A stretch of 64,000 nucleotides of DNA from Arcticimaribacter sp002477625 (GTDB lineage: Bacteria; Bacteroidota; Bacteroidia; Flavobacteriales; Flavobacteriaceae): assembly GCA_943846665.1 (NCBI GenBank), contig OX044358.1:1612001-1676000 (forward strand), given 5' to 3'. This document shows, piece after piece, positions 1-8,467 of this stretch; positions within the stretch are counted from its first letter, which is position 1, and every line of letters starts with the position of its first letter. The notes under the pieces are model-generated. The model saw only the letters and a program-made list of their open reading frames with translations, had not been told where the DNA came from and made no database searches. The position numbers and the translations under genes are program-made.

Positions 1-273
1 AGTAGTTTTGATGTTGGGGTTCGGTATTTAATCTATCACAGCTTTGCAATATTGCTAATCAACACCCTATCTGTTCTAGACTCAAACGTGAAATCAACTT
101 TCGTAAAATTAATTCTAGCAGGGGTTTTTCTTTTCAGCGGAAGCATCTTTCTTTTAGCAACAAAAGAGCTACACGGTTGGCCAGTTAAATTCTTAGGACC
201 AATTACACCAGTGGGTGGACTTTTATTGATTTCTGCTTGGGGGTACTTGATGCTTTCTTTTTTAAGGAAATAA
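1..273 (+). CDS. DUF423 family small membrane protein (5' end outside window)
   Basis: The frame is open from base 1, so the start lies upstream and about 90 C-terminal residues are visible. They show three hydrophobic helices with the family hallmarks: a YLIYHSFAILL helix, FSGSIFLLA, and the glycine-rich LGPITPVGGLL segment followed by a last helix. DUF423 (YgdD-like) proteins are inner-membrane proteins of roughly 120-130 residues with no established function, so only the first quarter is missing. The first internal ATG-like start, at base 52, would cut a helix and is unlikely to be the true start. It converges on hemD with a one-base gap. Family assignment is by motif recognition. Confidence 0.85.
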   Translation, partial: SSFDVGVRYLIYHSFAILLINTLSVLDSNVKSTFVKLILAGVFLFSGSIFLLATKELHGWPVKFLGPITPVGGLLLISAWGYLMLSFLRK

Positions 274-274
274 G

Positions 275-1018
275 CTACTTTGAATTTGCCGCAATATACT
301 TTTCAATTGCCATTGTCATCGAAGGAGTTTCGTCAGAAGGAGCCTTGATGTCTATTCGTAGCTTAGCTTCATCTGCAGCTTGCACAGTAGTGTTTCCGTA
401 AACGGCTATTTTGGTATTGTTCTGTTCAAAATCAGGGAAATTGTGCAGTAGGGATTCAATTCCAGAAGGACTAAAGAATACCAGTACATCGTAAGAAACA
501 TCCCGTAAGTCAGACAGGTCGCTTACAACTGTTTTGTACAATTGAGCGCGTGTCCAATCGATACCCAAGCCATCAAGGAAGTCTGGAGTAGCGGGTTTTA
601 AGATGTCTGAAGATGGTAATAAGAACTTCTCCTCACTGAATTTCTTAAAAACAGACTCTAAGTCATTCAAGCTTTTTTGACCCACATAGATTTTTCGCTT
701 TCTATACACAACATATTTCTGTAGGTAAAAAGCTACGGCTTCTGATTGACAAAAATATTTTGTTGCATCAGAAACTTTAAAACGCATTTCTTCTGCTAAT
801 CTAAAGAAATGATCCACAGAGTTTCTGCTCGTTAAGATAACACAAGAGTAATCAGCAAAATCAATTTTTTGACGTCTCACATCTTTGGCATCAACACCTT
901 CTACATGTATAAAAGGTCTGAAATCGATTTTAAGATTGTGCTTATCTTTTAAGCGAGTATACGGTGAGTTCTCGTTTGCAGGTTCAGGCTGGGAAACCAA
1001 TATCGTTTTTACTTTCAT
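275..1018 (-). CDS. hemD: Uroporphyrinogen-III synthase
   Basis: Cytosolic enzyme that closes and rearranges hydroxymethylbilane to uroporphyrinogen III in tetrapyrrole synthesis. The 247-residue length fits the family, which is weakly conserved: two alpha/beta domains with the chain crossing twice. Visible hallmarks are the N-terminal strand KTILVSQPEP, the VILTSRNSVDHF segment, and the C-terminal VLVFFSPSGIESL and IAVYGNTTVQAA segments, which match the typical fSPSgv and aiG.tTa motifs. It lies 20 bases downstream of the DUF4271 gene on the same strand, an arrangement I recall as common in Flavobacteriaceae, so the two probably form one transcript. Confidence 0.88.
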   Translation of the reverse strand: MKVKTILVSQPEPANENSPYTRLKDKHNLKIDFRPFIHVEGVDAKDVRRQKIDFADYSCVILTSRNSVDHFFRLAEEMRFKVSDATKYFCQSEAVAFYLQKYVVYRKRKIYVGQKSLNDLESVFKKFSEEKFLLPSSDILKPATPDFLDGLGIDWTRAQLYKTVVSDLSDLRDVSYDVLVFFSPSGIESLLHNFPDFEQNNTKIAVYGNTTVQAADEAKLRIDIKAPSDETPSMTMAIEKYIAANSK

Positions 1019-1038
1019 AAGTTGCTTTTGTCAATGCT

Positions 1039-1686
1039 CTACTTAAGTGTACTGTAAAGTAGGATCCATGGAGCTAATTTGAAAGTGCAAAGGTATAGAA
1101 TTAAATACAATAAATTGTATTTAAACAGGCTCCAATATTCTCGATACAAAGACAATTGTGATAAAAGATAAAGTCCAGCAATTACAATGATAATTAGGAG
1201 TAAGAATTCTTGGGCTGGATAACTGAATTCATAAAAAAGAAATAAAATGAATGAAAGTATCGAAATCTGAATTTGATAACTCAGTGTTTTAAAGATGAAT
1301 ATTTCTGAAAACCCCTCTATTTCCAGTAGTTTGCAACATGTTTTTAGGAACACAAATCGGACAAGAATCATCCCAACAATATGTATTAGTAGTGTACTGA
1401 AAAATGAAAAAGAGCTAGAACCAAATTCAAAAAAAGTAAGGCAATAAAAAACCCCAAGGCAAAGATTGATGAGTAAAAAAACAGTTCCAAGAACGGTAAA
1501 ACTTTGTATCAAGGAATCATCTTTCCCATAAACCTTAAAGTAAAGTTTTGGATCAATAAAGCGAATAAATGTTTTGAATTGTCTTGGGTGTTTACTTCTT
1601 AGAACTGCCAAAAGAATAAAATTGAATAAGAAAACAAGACTGATCCAATCGCGCTGCAGTTCCGTTCTTGAAATCCAATCTTCCAT
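1039..1686 (-). CDS. DUF4271 integral membrane protein
   Basis: A 215-residue hydrophobic protein with about six to seven predicted membrane helices and very few charged residues outside the loops. The N-terminal WISLVFLFNFILLA helix, the following basic loop ending in KLYFKVYGKDD and the C-terminal run of helices match the DUF4271 family of Bacteroidota, which has no known activity. It is the first gene of a probable two-gene operon with hemD. ATG at 1684-1686. Function unknown; the link to haem synthesis rests only on gene order. Confidence 0.75.
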   Translation of the reverse strand: MEDWISRTELQRDWISLVFLFNFILLAVLRSKHPRQFKTFIRFIDPKLYFKVYGKDDSLIQSFTVLGTVFLLINLCLGVFYCLTFFEFGSSSFSFFSTLLIHIVGMILVRFVFLKTCCKLLEIEGFSEIFIFKTLSYQIQISILSFILFLFYEFSYPAQEFLLLIIIVIAGLYLLSQLSLYREYWSLFKYNLLYLILYLCTFKLAPWILLYSTLK

Positions 1687-1783
1687 GGGTTAAAAATAAT
1701 AGTTTTCATCAAGAATCCAATTACAAATGGATTCTTAAATTTTGGAGTCGATCCCCTTTAATTTACTACTTTTAACCTTTCAA

Positions 1784-2509
1784 ATGAAAAATACACTCAT
1801 CGTAATTCCGACCTATAATGAGGCAGATAATATAGAAGCTATTATCTGTGAACTACTGTCGATTAATAAAGATTATCACGTTCTAGTAGTAGACGATTCT
1901 TCACCCGACGGAACAGGTACTTTGGTTGCAAATCTTTTTAAGCAGTTTCCCAACAGACTTTTTTTAGAAACACGACCTCAAAAAGAGGGCTTAGGCCGGG
2001 CATATTTGCACGCTTTTCGCTGGGCTTTGGCAGCTGATTACCAATTTATTTTTGAGATGGACGCGGATTTTTCGCACAATCCACAGGACGTACCAAAAAT
2101 GGAACTTGAACTTCTAGATGGTGTGGATGTCGTTATAGGCTCTCGTTATGTAGACGGGATTAATGTAGTAAATTGGCCCCTGGGCAGGATTCTACTTTCT
2201 TTGGCGGCTTCGTACTACGTCAAGTTTTTTACCAATCTGCCAGTCAAAGATGCTACGGCTGGTTTTGTTGGATATAAGGCAGCGGTTTTACGAGCGATAG
2301 ATTTGGATGCTGTTAAGTTTGTCGGTTATGCTTTTCAAATCGAATTAAAATATAAGGCATGGAAGAAAGGATTCAAGCTGAAAGAATACTCTATTATTTT
2401 TTTAAATAGGGTTAAAGGACAATCCAAAATGAATGGTTCCATAATTTGGGAAGCCATTTATGGTGTCGTTTTTCTCCGTATACAATCACTATTTAAGCGT
2501 AAACAATGA
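1784..2509 (+). CDS. Polyprenol-phosphate mannosyltransferase-like GT2 (Dpm1 type)
   Basis: Family-2 glycosyltransferase of 241 residues with no membrane anchor, like the short dolichol-phosphate mannose synthases. It starts with LIVIPTYNEADNI, then VLVVDDSSPDGTG, the metal-binding EMDADFSHNP and the acceptor-loop region VIGSRYVDG. An open frame begins at a TTG at 1742, but the family N-terminus fits the ATG at 1784, which I chose. It would transfer a hexose from a GDP-sugar to a polyprenyl phosphate at the inner face of the membrane. Its stop overlaps the pyrC start (ATGA), so the two are probably co-translated. The exact sugar is inferred from family resemblance only. Confidence 0.85.
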   Translation: MKNTLIVIPTYNEADNIEAIICELLSINKDYHVLVVDDSSPDGTGTLVANLFKQFPNRLFLETRPQKEGLGRAYLHAFRWALAADYQFIFEMDADFSHNPQDVPKMELELLDGVDVVIGSRYVDGINVVNWPLGRILLSLAASYYVKFFTNLPVKDATAGFVGYKAAVLRAIDLDAVKFVGYAFQIELKYKAWKKGFKLKEYSIIFLNRVKGQSKMNGSIIWEAIYGVVFLRIQSLFKRKQ

Positions 2510-3840
2510 GCACAATTTTAATAAAAAACGCAACCTTAATCAATGAAGGTTCTCGAAAGGTACAAGATGTTTTTATTGTAGATCAATTCATTCAAGCAAT
2601 TGGTGTTAATCTCGATTATAAAGCGGATCAAATAATCGACGCTACTGGTAAGCACCTTATTCCGGGTTTGATCGATGATCAGGTGCATTTTAGAGAGCCG
2701 GGCCTAACCCATAAAGCAACGATAGCTTCTGAGTCGCGTGCTGCGGTTGCTGGAGGGATTACTTCCTTTATTGAAATGCCCAACACCAACCCACAAACAA
2801 CCGATATAGAAGCCCTTGAAAATAAGTTTAAGCGTGCTGGGGAAACTTCCCTTGCCAATTATTCTTTTATGTTTGGGGGAACCAACGATAATATAGCCGA
2901 AATCCGAAAGTTAGACAAAACAAAAGTTGCTGGATTGAAGTTGTTCTTAGGGTCTTCTACTGGAAATATGTTGGTCGACGATCAAGCGGTTTTAAGAGAA
3001 ATCTTCTCCAATACGGATCTTCTTATTTCTGTACATTGTGAAGATGAGCCAACGGTTAAAGCTAATTTTGCTGCTCACCAAGAAAAGTATGGAGAAGATA
3101 TTCCAATAGAAGCACATCCAGACATAAGAAGCCATGAAGCTTGTTATTTATCTTCTTCAAGAGCGGTATCCCTAGCCAAAGAAACGGGTGCACGTTTACA
3201 TATATTTCACTTGTCTACAGCTATTGAAACAGAGTTGTTTAGAAATGATATTCCGCTAAGCGAGAAGAAGATAACGGCTGAGGTTTGTGTACACCACCTT
3301 TGGTTTTCATCCGAAGATTATAAAACGCATGGGACTCGAATAAAATGGAATCCTGCTGTAAAACACCAAGAAGATCAAGATGCGCTTTGGGCAGCTTTGA
3401 ATGACGATCGAATTGACGTTTTAGCTACCGATCATGCACCCCATACGCTAGAAGAAAAAAACAATAAATACGCATCTGCTCCATCGGGTGGACCTTTAGT
3501 ACAGCATGCGCTTTTGGCTTTGCTCACTGCAGCTAAAAGAGGTAAAATTTCTTTAGAAAAACTCGTCCAAAAATCCTGTCACAATCCGGCTATTTTATTT
3601 GATATAGAAAAAAGAGGTTATATTAGAACAGGGTATTTTGCTGATTTGGTTTTATTGGATTTAAATGAAACAACAACGGTTACACCAGAATCCTTGTTGT
3701 ATCACTGCCAATGGTCTCCCTTCGAAGGAGAAACGTTTCATGCAAAAATAGAATCTACTTGGGTCAACGGTTCTTGTGCCTACGACAAAGGATCGATTAT
3801 AGAGCACAAGGCTGCAAAACGTTTAACTTTTACTAGATAA
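2506..3840 (+). CDS. pyrC: Dihydroorotase
   Basis: Amidohydrolase of pyrimidine synthesis that interconverts carbamoyl-aspartate and dihydroorotate; 444 residues, cytosolic. The metal-site motif reads DDQVHFREPG at residues 57-66, so the first histidine of the usual DxHxH is a glutamine. From memory, Bacteroidota class I enzymes share this, so it need not mean loss of activity. Other hallmarks are AGGITSFIEMPNTNP, the GLKLFLGSSTGNML segment, HIFHLSTA, and LATDHAPHTLEEK carrying the catalytic aspartate. ATGA overlap with the upstream transferase; three bases before the DUF4296 lipoprotein. Those three genes form one probable operon. Confidence 0.93.
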   Translation: MSTILIKNATLINEGSRKVQDVFIVDQFIQAIGVNLDYKADQIIDATGKHLIPGLIDDQVHFREPGLTHKATIASESRAAVAGGITSFIEMPNTNPQTTDIEALENKFKRAGETSLANYSFMFGGTNDNIAEIRKLDKTKVAGLKLFLGSSTGNMLVDDQAVLREIFSNTDLLISVHCEDEPTVKANFAAHQEKYGEDIPIEAHPDIRSHEACYLSSSRAVSLAKETGARLHIFHLSTAIETELFRNDIPLSEKKITAEVCVHHLWFSSEDYKTHGTRIKWNPAVKHQEDQDALWAALNDDRIDVLATDHAPHTLEEKNNKYASAPSGGPLVQHALLALLTAAKRGKISLEKLVQKSCHNPAILFDIEKRGYIRTGYFADLVLLDLNETTTVTPESLLYHCQWSPFEGETFHAKIESTWVNGSCAYDKGSIIEHKAAKRLTFTR

Positions 3841-3843
3841 ATC

Positions 3844-4212
3844 ATGAGAAACTACATTCACCTTTTCTTGATTATTTGCTGCTTAGCTTGTGACGGCAGC
3901 ACGCCAGTTGAGCCACCAGCGGAGAAAATTACTCCCGAAATGATGGAAGATATTTTTTATGATCTGATGTTGATGAAAGCAATTAAAAACTCTAGTTATG
4001 TAGATCCAGCACATGAAGCGTATTTTACAGATCAATATATTTATAAGAAATATGGTATTGATAGCCTTCAATTGGTCCAAAATCAGACCTACTATGCACA
4101 GAAACCGAAGCTGATGAAGAAGATTTTTGACAAGCTTGAGATTAGGTCAAAAAAGGCAGAGGATAGTATAGACACCATCATTAAAAGAAAAAAACAAAAA
4201 GAAACCAATTAG
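3844..4212 (+). CDS. DUF4296 lipoprotein
   Basis: A 122-residue protein with a short signal peptide and a lipobox around Cys16 (IICCLAC), so probably membrane-anchored. The mature part has the DUF4296 pattern: MEDIFYDLMLMKAI followed by YIYKKYGIDSLQLVQNQTYYAQ and a lysine-rich tail. Function unknown. It follows pyrC by three bases, an association I recall in flavobacteria. Its stop overlaps by four bases the end of the convergent SDR gene. Confidence 0.8.
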   Translation: MRNYIHLFLIICCLACDGSTPVEPPAEKITPEMMEDIFYDLMLMKAIKNSSYVDPAHEAYFTDQYIYKKYGIDSLQLVQNQTYYAQKPKLMKKIFDKLEIRSKKAEDSIDTIIKRKKQKETN

Positions 4213-5198
4213 TCTTTTTTTATTGCATGATCAAGTAGGTATGTCTCAATGTCACTGTATCTAAAAGTGCTTTCCTGAAGTATTCTATTTCCTTGTATGT
4301 GTTTTACATCGCATAAGCTACTGATTAGTGCTTGCGTCATAAAACGTCTTTTCCCAAACAAAGAGAGAATTCCCTCGAGCCCCCAAGCAATTTGAAGCCA
4401 AGATTTCCTCAGGGCAATTCTTGGCGGTCTTTTTTTTCTAATTAATGCAATACGCCGGAGCATCTGCTCATAACTCCAATTTTCTGCTACTAAAATAAAG
4501 CGTTCGTTTTTGGTTTCAGAATCCATAAGGTCTGTAAGTACTTGTACAACGTCCTCTACGGTTACGTATCCTGTTGCACCTTTTGGGTAAAAAGGTAGGT
4601 GTTTATCTACTTGCTTGCAGAGTAATTCCAAGGGGTTGCCTTGAACTCCGTTCCCCAGAATAACCCCAGGATTAACGATAACCGCTGGAACTCCCTCTTG
4701 CGTGGCTCTCCAAACTTCAAGTTCGGCTCCAAATTTAGAGTAGGCATATGGGGTGTGATCTTGATCGGCATTCCAAGGGGTCGATTCGTCAATTGAATCG
4801 GAAGTGGTATCGCTTCCCAATGCTGCAATTGAACTGATGTAGGCAATTTTTTTCAGCTGGTGCTTAATGGCTAAATTAACAAGATTGGTTGTCCCTTGTT
4901 GATTTACCTCCATTAAGGTTTCTTGTTTGTAGTACGCGAATGAAATAAAAGCTGCACAATGGTAAAGATGTGTGATTCCCTCAAAGGCAATTGCCAAGCT
5001 CGGTTGATTGCAAACATCGCCTTTGCGCCAAATAATTTCTGCAATCTTTACTGATTTTGTCCGTTCCTTTAAGAATTTAAGGGCACGGTTTTTTTTTGAT
5101 TCTGAGCGATAGAGCGCCACAATAACCAGGTCCTGTTCAAGGAGTTTTAACAGTAAATGTGATCCTACCAATCCGGTAGCTCCTGTGACTAATATCAT
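4209..5198 (-). CDS. Extended SDR, NAD-dependent epimerase/dehydratase family
   Basis: A 329-residue Rossmann-fold oxidoreductase. GATGLVG at residues 6-12 binds the nucleotide, YHCAAFISF follows strand 4, and the catalytic pair is Tyr151/Lys155 in YAYSK, with the serine in ISSIAALG. The substrate region includes VIVNPGVILGNG, typical of dihydroflavonol-reductase or 3-beta-HSD-like members. The substrate is unknown. It is transcribed alone on the minus strand, convergent with the DUF4296 gene and divergent from tyrS, so 5199-5344 holds promoters for both directions. Confidence 0.85.
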   Translation of the reverse strand: MILVTGATGLVGSHLLLKLLEQDLVIVALYRSESKKNRALKFLKERTKSVKIAEIIWRKGDVCNQPSLAIAFEGITHLYHCAAFISFAYYKQETLMEVNQQGTTNLVNLAIKHQLKKIAYISSIAALGSDTTSDSIDESTPWNADQDHTPYAYSKFGAELEVWRATQEGVPAVIVNPGVILGNGVQGNPLELLCKQVDKHLPFYPKGATGYVTVEDVVQVLTDLMDSETKNERFILVAENWSYEQMLRRIALIRKKRPPRIALRKSWLQIAWGLEGILSLFGKRRFMTQALISSLCDVKHIQGNRILQESTFRYSDIETYLLDHAIKKD

Positions 5199-5231
5199 AT
5201 CTCAAAAGTACTGTTTTTTATTTTTGTCTTT

Positions 5232-5259
5232 TTTGTTACCCCAGAGAAATCTATCTTTG
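5232..5259 (+). promoter_or_regulatory. Candidate Bacteroidota-type promoter of tyrS
   Basis: TTTG at 5232-5235, a 16-base spacer and TATCTTTG at 5252-5259 match the Bacteroidota sigma-factor consensus TTG / TAnnTTTG. The leader to the tyrS ATG at 5345 would be about 80 bases. No T-box-like structure was recognised in that leader. Confidence 0.5.
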
Positions 5260-5344
5260 TGTAAAATGATACATCAAAGTATTGAAAAAAATAAAATACG
5301 GCTCTCCCAAAGGAATTGACCGATAAAATAATAAGATCCTAAAA

Positions 5345-6640
5345 ATGAAAAATCCTTTTGTTGAAGAGTTAAGATGGCGTGGAATGTTGCATGATATAAT
5401 GCCAGAAACTGAGAATCATTTAAATGAAAAAAAGGCATCGGGTTATATTGGTTTTGATCCAACCGCAGATTCACTCCATATTGGGAGTATGGTACAGATT
5501 ATGATTTTAATGCATTTTCAGCGAGCAGGCCATAGACCAATTGCTTTGGTAGGGGGTGCTACAGGAATGATTGGAGATCCCTCTGGGAAATCAGCAGAAC
5601 GTAATTTGCTGAATGAAGAGACCCTTGATAAAAACATCAATGGGATTAAAAATCAGTTGGCTCGTTTTTTAGATTTTGATGCTTCAAATGACAATGCTGC
5701 AGTACTTGTCAATAATTTGGATTGGATGAAAGACTATTCTTTGATCGACTTTTCTAGGCATATTGGAAAACACATTACTGTTAATTATATGATGTCTAAA
5801 GATTCTGTAAAGAAGCGTTTAGGCTCTGAATCTCAAGTTGGGATGTCTTTTACCGAATTTACCTATCAATTACTTCAGGGATATGACTTTTTACACCTGT
5901 ATAAAAATCTTGACTGCACCCTTCAAATGGGTGGGAGTGATCAATGGGGAAACATTACAACAGGAACCGAATTGGTGCGTCGAAAGGCAAGTGGAAAAGC
6001 ATATGCGATCACCTGTCCGTTGATAACGAAAGCTGATGGTACTAAATTTGGAAAAACGGAAGGTGGGAATATTTGGTTAGACAAAAGCCGTACCTCTCCC
6101 TATAAATTTTATCAATATTGGCTGAATGCCTCTGACGAAGATGCAGCGAGCTACATCAAGATTTTTACGTTTTTAAATGAAGATGAAATCCGCACTTTAA
6201 TTGAAGAACACAACCAAGCACCTCACCTGCGCGTATTGCAAAATCGGATAGCAAACGAAGTGACCTTATTAGTGCATACTCAAGAAGATTTGGATAATGC
6301 CCAAAAAGCATCTCAAATTTTATTTGGAAAATCTACTTCAGAGGATTTGAAGAGTTTGGATGGAGCTACTTTTTTAGATGTTTTTGAAGGTGTTCCGCAG
6401 GCAGAACTTACCCTAGATAGTCTTGAAGAAGGTGTCGATATTATTGCAGCTTTAGCAGCTGAAAGTCAGTTTTTGAAATCCAACGGAGAAGCACGACGTG
6501 CACTCAAAGAGAATTCAATCTCGGTGAATAAAGCCAAAGTTCAGGAAACCTATAAAATAACGAGTCAAGATTTAATTAATGAGCGTTATGTACTACTTCA
6601 ACGCGGAAAAAAAACCTATTTCATTTTAAATTTCGTCTAG
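5345..6640 (+). CDS. tyrS: Tyrosyl-tRNA synthetase
   Basis: Class I aminoacyl-tRNA synthetase of 431 residues that charges tRNA-Tyr. The HIGH motif is HIGS at 45-48, the tyrosine-binding region includes GYIGFDPTADSL, and the KMSKS motif is KFGKT at about 234-238. The GGSDQWGNITTG segment fits the TyrS family. The C-terminal 70 residues form an S4-like RNA-binding domain (GEARRALKENSISVN). Length and motifs are those of bacterial TyrRS-type I. Single copy here, convergent with the LuxE-like gene with a four-base overlap. Confidence 0.96.
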   Translation: MKNPFVEELRWRGMLHDIMPETENHLNEKKASGYIGFDPTADSLHIGSMVQIMILMHFQRAGHRPIALVGGATGMIGDPSGKSAERNLLNEETLDKNINGIKNQLARFLDFDASNDNAAVLVNNLDWMKDYSLIDFSRHIGKHITVNYMMSKDSVKKRLGSESQVGMSFTEFTYQLLQGYDFLHLYKNLDCTLQMGGSDQWGNITTGTELVRRKASGKAYAITCPLITKADGTKFGKTEGGNIWLDKSRTSPYKFYQYWLNASDEDAASYIKIFTFLNEDEIRTLIEEHNQAPHLRVLQNRIANEVTLLVHTQEDLDNAQKASQILFGKSTSEDLKSLDGATFLDVFEGVPQAELTLDSLEEGVDIIAALAAESQFLKSNGEARRALKENSISVNKAKVQETYKITSQDLINERYVLLQRGKKTYFILNFV

Positions 6641-7620
6641 TAAACCAAGAGGTTGCATCCACGAATATCGGACTGATCTACTCTTCCTAAAACCTCAAAT
6701 TGGTTTTTTGGATGAAGGCGACCCAAGTCTTGTGTCGCTATAAAAGAACAAGATTCACGGTTGGCCAAATCCATAATGTTGAGGCTTCCCATCATTCCTT
6801 CTGTTAGACTAGTGAAAGGATCGCTAGTGTCTCTTGTAAAAACCTGCATCCAAGGCGGACAGTTAAAAAGGCCTGCTCCTTTGGAGTAAGCTTGAGACAA
6901 AAGCTCGGTCATACCATACTCAGAATGAATGTATTCTATTCCAAAACCAGTTGCAAGTTGTTGGTGCAAGTCTTCACGGATCAGCTCTTTCCGTCTCCCT
7001 TTCATTCCTCCCGTTTCCATGACTAGGGTGTACTTTAGATTAAAACGGTAGTGCTGAATTAGGTCGAGTAGCGCAAAACTTACTCCCAATAAAAGTGTTG
7101 GTTGTTGTGCAGCTTCTAAGGCTTCAATAACCGTTTTCAATTCCTCTAAATTATCGAGGTAAAAACCACTTTTAGGATGACAACTGTCTTGGATTAAACG
7201 ATCAGCCATATAAATCAACGACGAGCCTTGGCGCTCAAGATAGGAAGGAAGTAAGGCTAGGATTGCCATTTTTTTTGGATCACCATAAAAGTAGTTAAAT
7301 GCCTTGGTAAAACTTTTCTCATAGCCGTCAAGCTCCTTGAGGTAGTGCTTAGAAGTCTCAGTACCTGTTGTTCCACTTGAGGTAAATATTATGGCCTCTG
7401 GCTCCGAAAAACTTTTAACATCATGGGATTTGAAAAAACGGATGGGGAGGAAGGGAATGTCTTTTATGGATTTTAGGTCAGCGGGATTGAAGTGAATTAA
7501 ATCACAGTAGGATCGGTAAACTGAATTATGCTCATATTGATGGTGAAATGTTTGTCTAGCACACAATTCAAAATCAGCATTTGATTCGATTTCCCAGAAA
7601 TTAATGACCCTTTGTTCCAT
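6637..7620 (-). CDS. LuxE-like acyl-protein synthetase family protein
   Basis: A 327-residue protein if started at the ATG at 7620 (MEQRVINFWEIES); the open frame extends 20 residues further but that part does not look conserved. SSGTTG at residues 81-86 is the phosphate-binding loop typical of LuxE/PaaK-type adenylating enzymes, and the body matches the LuxE (acyl-protein synthetase) domain. In luminous bacteria LuxE activates fatty acids, but no lux genes are present here, so the substrate is unknown. Orphan relatives next to tyrS occur, as far as I recall, across Flavobacteriaceae and may activate an acyl group for an envelope or secondary-metabolite pathway. Confidence 0.7.
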   Translation of the reverse strand: MEQRVINFWEIESNADFELCARQTFHHQYEHNSVYRSYCDLIHFNPADLKSIKDIPFLPIRFFKSHDVKSFSEPEAIIFTSSGTTGTETSKHYLKELDGYEKSFTKAFNYFYGDPKKMAILALLPSYLERQGSSLIYMADRLIQDSCHPKSGFYLDNLEELKTVIEALEAAQQPTLLLGVSFALLDLIQHYRFNLKYTLVMETGGMKGRRKELIREDLHQQLATGFGIEYIHSEYGMTELLSQAYSKGAGLFNCPPWMQVFTRDTSDPFTSLTEGMMGSLNIMDLANRESCSFIATQDLGRLHPKNQFEVLGRVDQSDIRGCNLLVY

Positions 7621-7774
7621 GATCACAAAGTTATTGATTTTATAGCGCATAAAGACAGGGTTTATTTCCAATGTGAACAAATTATTAAGAAGTTGAAAGC
7701 AGTTGTTTTTATCCTTAAATTTGGTGAAGCATAGGTTTAGTAATTGTAAGATTCATTAACGCCATCAATCAAAC

Positions 7775-8467
7775 ATGGAAAAGAGTAGTATTAAAATTTT
7801 ATTAGTCGACGACGAACCTGATATAATTGAAATCTTGACCTATAATCTAAGCAAAGAGGGGTATCAGGTTTTTTCAGCAGCTAATGGAAAAGAAGCCTTG
7901 GTCCAGGCGGGTAAAATAATCCCACATTTGATTATTTTAGATGTTATGATGCCTGTGATGGATGGTATTGAAGCCTGTGAAAACATCAGAAAAGATTCCC
8001 GTTTTGAAGATACAATCATCATGTTTCTTTCTGCACGATCCGAAGACTATTCTCATTTAGCAGCCTTTGATGTAGGCGCCGATGATTATGTAAATAAGCC
8101 TATAAAACCTAAAGTGCTGAATTCAAAAGTAAGTGCTTTGTTGCGTCGCTTCACTAAAAACGAAACCAATTTGGAGATTGTACAAGGCGACTTGACGATC
8201 AATATAGACGAATATAAGGTTGTTTTGAAAGGGGAGAAGATGTCTTTCCCAAGAAAAGAATTTGAGCTGCTTCGTTTGTTAGCTTCACAGCCAGATAAAG
8301 TTTTTAAACGGGAGAAAATCATGGAAGCCGTCTGGGGAAATGATGTTGTCGTAGGAGACCGAACCATCGATGTTCACATCCGAAAGTTGCGTGAGAAAAT
8401 GGGTAATGCTTATTTCAAAACAATTAAAGGCGTAGGATACAAATTTGTCATTAACGAAAACAATTGA
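7775..8467 (+). CDS. OmpR/PhoB-family response regulator
   Basis: A 230-residue two-domain regulator. The receiver domain (about 1-122) has the acidic pocket D12-D13, phospho-acceptor Asp56 in LIILDVMMPVMDG and the conserved lysine in NKPIKP. A winged-helix domain (about 130-228) ends with the typical RTIDVHIRKLREKMG and IKGVGYKF motifs. Its stop overlaps the TTG start of the histidine kinase, so the two are co-translated. The pair resembles PhoB/PhoR but the phosphate link is not shown by the sequence. The preceding gene diverges, leaving 7621-7774 as promoter region. Confidence 0.92.
   Translation: MEKSSIKILLVDDEPDIIEILTYNLSKEGYQVFSAANGKEALVQAGKIIPHLIILDVMMPVMDGIEACENIRKDSRFEDTIIMFLSARSEDYSHLAAFDVGADDYVNKPIKPKVLNSKVSALLRRFTKNETNLEIVQGDLTINIDEYKVVLKGEKMSFPRKEFELLRLLASQPDKVFKREKIMEAVWGNDVVVGDRTIDVHIRKLREKMGNAYFKTIKGVGYKFVINENN

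Noticed and set aside
2676..2705. Loss of the dihydroorotase metal-site histidine as evidence of an inactive enzyme
   Set aside because: The same DDQVHF form is, to my knowledge, usual in Bacteroidota dihydroorotases, and all other motifs are intact.
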